Shown here: positions 63,861 to 64,000 of the stretch, piece after piece
Layout of the letters: each line of letters starts with the position of its first letter
Position numbering within the stretch: position 1 is the first letter of the stretch
From: Rikenellaceae bacterium
GTDB taxonomy: Bacteria > Bacteroidota > Bacteroidia > Bacteroidales > Rikenellaceae
Direction: 5' to 3'
Length of the DNA: 64,000 bases
Assembly: GCA_015060165.1 (NCBI GenBank)
Contig: SUZC01000007.1
Coordinates: 55,943-119,942, forward strand
Made by a program: the position numbers and the translations under genes
The notes under the pieces: model-generated
The model's database searches: none
What the model saw: only the letters and a program-made list of their open reading frames with translations
What the model was told of the DNA's origin: nothing

Positions 63861-64000
63861 ATGCGAAGTACATTTAAGGTGCTGTTCTACGTGAACGGAA
63901 GCAAAGAGAAAAACGGTATTGTCCCCATTATGGGGCGAGTTACAATCAATGGCTCGGTGGCACAATTCAGTTGCAAACTAACCATTGCAAAAACAATGTG
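63861..64000 (+). CDS. tyrosine recombinase/integrase (N-terminal fragment, runs off window)
   Basis: The first 46 codons only, starting MRSTFKVLFYVNGSKEKNG and continuing VPIMGRVTINGSVAQFSCK. This is the arm-type DNA-binding domain found at the N-terminus of integrases of Bacteroidales conjugative transposons and other integrative elements. Catalytic residues lie beyond the window. It suggests that an integrated element starts just left of this gene and extends to the right. Confidence 0.8.
   Translation, partial: MRSTFKVLFYVNGSKEKNGIVPIMGRVTINGSVAQFSCKLTIAKTM

Noticed and set aside
1..64000. CRISPR arrays or a defence-gene island
   Set aside because: No regularly spaced direct repeats and no Cas or known defence genes were seen in the window.

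Overview
The window is chromosomal DNA from a member of the Bacteroidota, most likely order Bacteroidales. Reasons: transcription signals of the Bacteroidota type (TTTG, about 19-21 bp, TAnnTTTG) precede many genes; many products are families typical of the phylum (DUF3078, DUF4271, DUF3467, six-bladed propeller lipoproteins, DUF1080/Gfo-Idh-MocA proteins, GH2 and GH106 glycosidases, FKBP lipoproteins); and IspG is of the plant-like type with an insert. A complete TatA/TatC pair and an intermediate GC content would suit a Rikenellaceae/Alistipes-like organism, but that is inference.

Layout. 1-6.4 kb: recG (5' part only), ispG-recO, a small membrane protein, xerD, prmA, a WbqC-like gene. 6.4-12.4 kb: a secreted GH2 protein that seems to lack both catalytic glutamates, then cvpA-rsgA-trmH-aminotransferase and a small SPFH-tail-like membrane protein. 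12.4-20.3 kb: repeat copy 1, nfo, a DUF3078 gene, an S41 protease, a metallophosphoesterase, a propeller lipoprotein and deoC. 20.3-25 kb: an OmpA/TPR lipoprotein, pnp and rpsO. 25-33.1 kb: apbE, a lipid kinase, then an AraC regulator facing a leftward run tatA-tatC-TIM barrel epimerase-Gfo/Idh/MocA-DUF1080. This looks like an oxidative (3-keto) glycoside-cleavage locus joined to its own export system. 33.3-36.8 kb: a DPP-IV-like peptidase, tRNA-Leu(CAA), and a 0.97 kb gene-free stretch that appears to hold two structured small RNA genes. 36.8-43.5 kb: hemolysin III, acyl-CoA ligase, queG and three tandem FKBP lipoproteins. 43.6-51.2 kb: pdxB, lnt, folC, a DUF3467 gene, a LysE-family gene, cmk, ispH. 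51.2-56.8 kb: a second S41 protease, an orphan histidine kinase, DUF4271, hemD, rnpA, yidD, then repeat copy 2. 57-63.3 kb: queA, a GH106 rhamnosidase-like lipoprotein, pckA. The last 140 bases begin a tyrosine recombinase of the conjugative-transposon type, so the right edge enters a mobile element.

Functional links. ispG and ispH are both MEP isoprenoid enzymes. queA and queG are both queuosine enzymes. lnt matures the many lipoproteins encoded here. rnpA and yidD form the usual pair. Most of the window is housekeeping. The least ordinary parts are the Tat-linked keto-sugar locus (both neighbouring proteins carry Tat-like leaders with only one of the two arginines, and TatC has Gln at the position equivalent to E. 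coli Glu103), the two small RNA genes near 36.2-36.7 kb, the pair of dispersed hairpin repeats, and the degenerate active sites in the GH2 protein and in two FKBPs.
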